A stretch of 8,551 nucleotides of DNA from Frankiales bacterium (lineage in GTDB: Bacteria > Actinomycetota > Actinomycetes > Mycobacteriales > Jatrophihabitantaceae): NCBI GenBank assembly GCA_025963265.1, contig JAOPUY010000458.1, forward strand, positions 1 through 8,551. Reading direction: 5' to 3'. This document shows positions 5,214 through 8,551 of this stretch, in pieces. The translations under genes and the position numbers were made by a program. The notes under the pieces were generated by a model. That model worked only from the letters and a program-made list of their open reading frames with translations, was not told where the DNA came from and did not search any database. Every line of letters starts with the position of its first letter. Position 1 is the stretch's first letter.

Positions 5214-7469
5214 CTATGGCCGGCCCAGCAGCGCCAGCGCGGCCCGGAGCACGGTCTGCTCGTCCAGCAACACCGACCGCGCGGCGTCGCCGAGCGGGAT
5301 GAAGCTGTCGGCGCTGGTCACCCGCTGGATCGGGCCGTGGAAGCCGCCGTCGACCAGCGCCGCGAGGACGCCCTCGGACACCCCGCCGCTGCGGCGGGTC
5401 TCATCGACCACCAGCACCCGGCCGGTCGCCGTTGCTTCCCGCAGGAGGTCCTCGACCGGCAGGGGTGCGAGCCAGCGGAGGTCGACGACGCGCGTGCCGA
5501 CTCCTTGCCCGGCCAGGGTTCGCGCGACGCGAAGGCTCATCGGCACGCCGTTGCCGAAGCTCAGCAGCGTGAGGTCGCCGACCGAGTCGGCCCGGTCCAG
5601 GCCCTCGGGGGCGATCACGTACGTGCGGGCCTGGCCGATCGGAATGTGCCCGCTCGCCCACTCGGCCGGCGGGGCGTAGGAGGCGAGCCAACCGCCGTCG
5701 CCCGGCGAATGCAGATCGCGTTCGTGGTAAAGGGCAATCGGCTCCAGGAAGACGCTGACGGAGCCATCGACGACGGCCGACGCGATGAGGGTGCGCAACA
5801 TCGCCGGGGCGTCACTGGGATGGGACGGCACCGCCAGCACCAACCCGGGGATGTCGCGCAGCACCGCGACTGAGTTCTCGTTGTGGAAGTGACCGCCGAA
5901 ACCCTTCTGGTAGCCCAGCCCGGCGATCCGAACCACCATCGGGTTGCGGTATTGGCCCTGCGAGAAGAACTGCAGCGTGGCCGCCTCGCCACGCAACTGG
6001 TCCTCGGCGTTGTGCAAGTAGGCCAGATATTGGATCTCGGGGATCGGCAGGAACCCGGCCAGGCCCGAGCCCAACCCCATGCCGAGGATCGCCTGCTCGT
6101 CGAGCACGGTGTCGAAGACCCGCGCCGCGCTGAACTTCTTGCGAAGTCCGCGGGTCACTCCGTACACGCCGCCTTTGACCCCGACGTCCTCGCCGAACAC
6201 CAGGGCCTGCTCGCGGCGCAGCAGCTCGTCGTGCAGCGTCCGGTTGATCGTCTGAGCCAACGTGAGCAAGCCCTCGGACTCGGGCAGCCGGCCGTCGAAG
6301 CTGGCCAATCGCTCGGGCGCGCTGGGCTCGCTGACCGCCGCCGCCACTCGCGCGGGCGATCGGGGGGCCAGCGGGGCGAGGATGTCAGGCAACGAATCGA
6401 GTTGCGGAAGGGTCAGCACCTCGGCGGCGATCTCGGCGACCCGGGCCCGGACCGCCTCGTACTGCTCGAGCAACTCGGCTCCGGAGGCGTAACCGGCGCG
6501 GGCCAGCATTCGGGCCGTGGCCAGCAGCGGGTCGCGCGCGTAGTCGGCCGCGATATCGACCGGCTTGCGATAGGCGGCCTCAGCGTCCGAGCCGGCGTGG
6601 CCGAGGAAACGCACCGTCTTCAGGTGCAGGAAGGCCGGCTTGCGGCTTGAGCGCACGTAGTCGGCCGCTTGTACGGCCGCGTCGTAGACGTCGGCCACGT
6701 CGCAGCCGTCGACCGCGATGTACTTCAGCCCCGGCCGGGCGGAGAAGCGCTGGGTGATCCAGCCCGAGGGCGTCGGGGTGCTGATGCCGAAGCCGTTGTC
6801 CTCGCACACCATCAGCATCGGCACGCCAATTCCCTGATAGACGGTGTTGGAGGAGGTGTTGAACGCGCCGACCAGCGTCGAGTGATTGGCCGAGGCGTCG
6901 CCGAAACTGGCGACGACGATCGCGTCAACCGGCCACGGTGTGCTCCGACCCGCCTTGCGAGCCTGGTCGATCGAGTAGGCCAGTCCGACCGAGCGCGGCA
7001 AGTGCGAGGCGATGGTCGAGGTCTGCGGGATGATCGCCAGCGCCTTGTTCCCGAACACCTTGTGCCGGCCGCCGGCGATCGGCTCGGCCGTCGCCGAGGC
7101 GACGCCGAGCAGGATGTCGCGAGCCGGATCTTCACCGGGCACCTGATGGCCACGCGCGCAATAGAAGGCGCCCGAGCGGTAATGCAGCAGCGCCGGGTCA
7201 TCAGGACGCAGGGCGGCCGCGACGCCGGCGTTGCCCTCATGCCCGGAGGACGCGATCGTGTAAAAGCCGCGGCCCTTGCTCTGCAGCTGCTTGGCCGCCA
7301 AGTCGACGTGCCGGGACTCGCACTGGGCCAGAAACAACGCCGCGGCCCGCGCGACGGACAGCTCGCTGCCCGGACGCACCGGACTCTCGGCTGAGCGGGT
7401 CGGGCCTAGCTCGAGTGCGGCGAGCGCGCCGACCAGGTGGGCGTCGAGCGGATGCAGGTCATCGGACAC
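5214..7469 (-). CDS. fused alpha-beta 2-oxoacid dehydrogenase E1 component
   Basis: This 751-residue thiamine-diphosphate enzyme joins both halves of a heterodimeric E1 (2-oxoisovalerate or pyruvate dehydrogenase type) in one chain. Residues 60-345 are the alpha half, with SSGHEGNAGVAAAL (74-87), HYRSGAFY, the cofactor motif starting GD (190-191) and ending in CEDNGFGIS (N225), and RFLGHAGSDAEAAYR (287-301). A linker of about 50 residues follows. From about 400 comes the beta half: FGEDVG with E427, DTVLDEQAILGMGLGSGLAG, GGHFHNENS with H529 at the conserved histidine position, IPGLVLAVPSHPSDA, and a transketolase C-terminal domain ending in the VVDETRRSGGVSEG region. The GTG start at 7469 has no clear Shine-Dalgarno sequence; TTAAAT lies 6 nt upstream. 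It lies 15 nt after the gnd stop. No E2 or E3 gene is visible. The substrate may be a branched-chain 2-oxoacid, but this is inference. Confidence 0.88.
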   Translation of the reverse strand: MSDDLHPLDAHLVGALAALELGPTRSAESPVRPGSELSVARAAALFLAQCESRHVDLAAKQLQSKGRGFYTIASSGHEGNAGVAAALRPDDPALLHYRSGAFYCARGHQVPGEDPARDILLGVASATAEPIAGGRHKVFGNKALAIIPQTSTIASHLPRSVGLAYSIDQARKAGRSTPWPVDAIVVASFGDASANHSTLVGAFNTSSNTVYQGIGVPMLMVCEDNGFGISTPTPSGWITQRFSARPGLKYIAVDGCDVADVYDAAVQAADYVRSSRKPAFLHLKTVRFLGHAGSDAEAAYRKPVDIAADYARDPLLATARMLARAGYASGAELLEQYEAVRARVAEIAAEVLTLPQLDSLPDILAPLAPRSPARVAAAVSEPSAPERLASFDGRLPESEGLLTLAQTINRTLHDELLRREQALVFGEDVGVKGGVYGVTRGLRKKFSAARVFDTVLDEQAILGMGLGSGLAGFLPIPEIQYLAYLHNAEDQLRGEAATLQFFSQGQYRNPMVVRIAGLGYQKGFGGHFHNENSVAVLRDIPGLVLAVPSHPSDAPAMLRTLIASAVVDGSVSVFLEPIALYHERDLHSPGDGGWLASYAPPAEWASGHIPIGQARTYVIAPEGLDRADSVGDLTLLSFGNGVPMSLRVARTLAGQGVGTRVVDLRWLAPLPVEDLLREATATGRVLVVDETRRSGGVSEGVLAALVDGGFHGPIQRVTSADSFIPLGDAARSVLLDEQTVLRAALALLGRP

Positions 7470-7475
7470 GCGCCC

Positions 7476-7481
7476 ATTTAA
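7476..7481 (-). promoter_or_regulatory. possible -10-like TTAAAT in an A/T-rich patch before the E1 start
   Basis: On the minus strand TTAAAT ends 6 nt before the GTG at 7469, the same geometry as the leaderless signal of the aminotransferase. It matches TATAAT at four of six positions but lacks the A at position 2 that actinobacterial -10 boxes usually need. The patch at 7476-7488 is unusually A/T-rich for this window. Readthrough from gnd is an equally good explanation for expression. Confidence 0.25.
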
Positions 7482-7484
7482 CTC

Positions 7485-8551
7485 TTAACCGGGCTGTTCG
7501 GAGCCGTCACCGGCCCAGAGCGTGTGGAAGGCGCCTGCGGCGTCGACCCGCTGGTAGGTGTGAGCGCCGAAGTTGTCACGCAGACCCTGGATCAACGCGG
7601 CCGGCAGCCGCTTGCGGCGCAACCCGTCGAAGTAGGCCAACGAGGAGGAGAAGGCCGGCGTCGGGATGCCCGCCTCGGCCGCCGTCACCACGATTCGGCG
7701 CCAGCTGGCCAGGCCCTCGTTCACGGCGTCGGCGAAGTAGGGCGCGACCAACAGGCTCGGCAACTCGGGGTTTTCGGCGTACGCCTCGACGATGCGGTTG
7801 AGGAACCGGGCCCGGATGATGCAGCCGCCCCGCCAGATGGTGGCCATCGCGCCGCGGTCGATGTTCCAGCCGTACTCCTCGCTGCCGGCCTGGATGTGGT
7901 CGAAGCCCTGGGCGTAGGCCACGACCTTGGAGGCGTAGAGCGCCTTGCGCACGTCGTCGATGAACCGCTGCCGGGTGTCGGCGTCCTGAGAGAAGTCGAT
8001 GACCGTCTCAGCGCCGTCGGAGAAGGTCTGCTGCGCGGCGACTCGCTGTTCGACGTGCCCGGACAGCGAGCGGGCGAAGGTCGCCTCCGCGATGCCCGTG
8101 ATGGGGACGCCGAGGTCAAGCGCACTCTGGACAGTCCACCGGCCGGTGCCCTTCTGCTCGGCCTGATCGAGCACGATGTCGATGAAGGGTTGCCCGGTCT
8201 TGGCATCGACGTGAGCGAGGACGTCCGCCGTGATCTCGATGAGAAACGACTCGAGGTCACCGGCGTTCCACTCCTTGAAGATCTCCGCGATCTCGGCCGG
8301 GCTGGCGTTCAGCCCGCTGCGCAACAGGTCGTAGGCCTCGGCGATGAGCTGCATGTCGGCGTACTCGATGCCGTTGTGCACCATCTTCACGAAGTGGCCG
8401 GCGCCGTCCGGGCCGACGTGCACGCAGCAGGGAGTCCCATCGACCTTGGCCGCGATGCTTTCGAAGATCGGCCCGAGCTTCTGGTAAGACTGCACCGAGC
8501 CGCCCGGCATGATCGACGGACCGTTCAAGGCGCCCTCCTCGCCGCCGGAGA
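7485..8551 (-). CDS. gnd: 6-phosphogluconate dehydrogenase (decarboxylating), 5' end missing
   Basis: This is the C-terminal part (about 354 residues) of the NADP-type 6-phosphogluconate dehydrogenase, which oxidises and decarboxylates 6-phosphogluconate to ribulose 5-phosphate in the pentose phosphate pathway. The frame runs off the right edge. A TTG at 8528 is not the start, because the codons before it read SGGEEGA and join NGPSIMPGG, a conserved internal motif. Catalytic landmarks include GHFVKMVHNGIEYADMQL with the catalytic Lys and Glu, KGTGRWTVQSALDLG, RRIVV, and near the end FGAHTYQRVDAAGAFHTLW, the substrate-phosphate-binding C-terminal segment. By comparison with E. coli Gnd (468 residues), about 125 N-terminal residues, including the NADP Rossmann fold, lie outside the window. 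The C-terminus is complete. It is the long form of the family and sits 15 nt upstream of the E1 gene on the same strand. Confidence 0.96.
   Translation of the reverse strand, partial: SGGEEGALNGPSIMPGGSVQSYQKLGPIFESIAAKVDGTPCCVHVGPDGAGHFVKMVHNGIEYADMQLIAEAYDLLRSGLNASPAEIAEIFKEWNAGDLESFLIEITADVLAHVDAKTGQPFIDIVLDQAEQKGTGRWTVQSALDLGVPITGIAEATFARSLSGHVEQRVAAQQTFSDGAETVIDFSQDADTRQRFIDDVRKALYASKVVAYAQGFDHIQAGSEEYGWNIDRGAMATIWRGGCIIRARFLNRIVEAYAENPELPSLLVAPYFADAVNEGLASWRRIVVTAAEAGIPTPAFSSSLAYFDGLRRKRLPAALIQGLRDNFGAHTYQRVDAAGAFHTLWAGDGSEQPG

Noticed and set aside
5883..7394. Two long plus-strand frames opposite the E1 gene (5883-6650 and 6669-7394)
   Set aside because: They are antisense shadows of a gene with clear ThDP-enzyme motifs. 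Their peptides are Arg/Gly/Val-rich and motif-free.
8526..8528. TTG codon as start of the 6-phosphogluconate dehydrogenase
   Set aside because: The codons before it encode SGGEEGA, part of the conserved SGGEEGA-NGPSIMPGG segment, so the gene continues beyond the window edge.

Overview
This is a GC-rich stretch with strong G/C preference at third codon positions, GTG starts and very short intergenic gaps. Together with a HisN-type histidinol-phosphatase and a predicted F420-dependent oxidoreductase, this points to a chromosomal segment of an actinobacterium. I cannot place it to genus. I see no insertion sequence, phage gene, CRISPR array, tRNA or rRNA.

Layout, left to right. Positions 1-291 hold no convincing gene but contain a 12-bp palindrome and a 9-bp inverted repeat. 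A class I/II PLP aminotransferase (minus, 292-1446) is divergent from hisN (plus, 1485-2300); the 38 bp between them carry two oppositely facing -10-like hexamers placed for leaderless transcripts. A YbaK/EbsC-family deacylase (minus, 2333-2905) converges on hisN. Divergent from it is a compact plus-strand three-gene operon (3012-5192): dienelactone hydrolase family protein, VOC/glyoxalase-family metalloprotein, and LLM-class oxidoreductase. The last two overlap at ATGA. A hairpin near 5168-5199 separates this operon from a convergent minus-strand pair: a large fused alpha-beta 2-oxoacid dehydrogenase E1 protein (5214-7469) and, upstream of it, a 6-phosphogluconate dehydrogenase (7485-8551) cut by the right window edge.

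How the genes may work together. HisN belongs to histidine synthesis, and the step before it is a transamination, so the divergent aminotransferase is a natural but unproven partner. The hydrolase, VOC protein and F420-type oxidoreductase look like a small catabolic or detoxification operon of unknown substrate. The E1 protein and Gnd are both central-carbon enzymes read in the same direction, but no E2 or E3 gene of a 2-oxoacid dehydrogenase complex is visible. Most of the window is ordinary metabolism. The points most worth a second look are the three-gene operon, the fused orphan E1, and the paired leaderless promoter signals. I found no clear evidence of a wholly new system.
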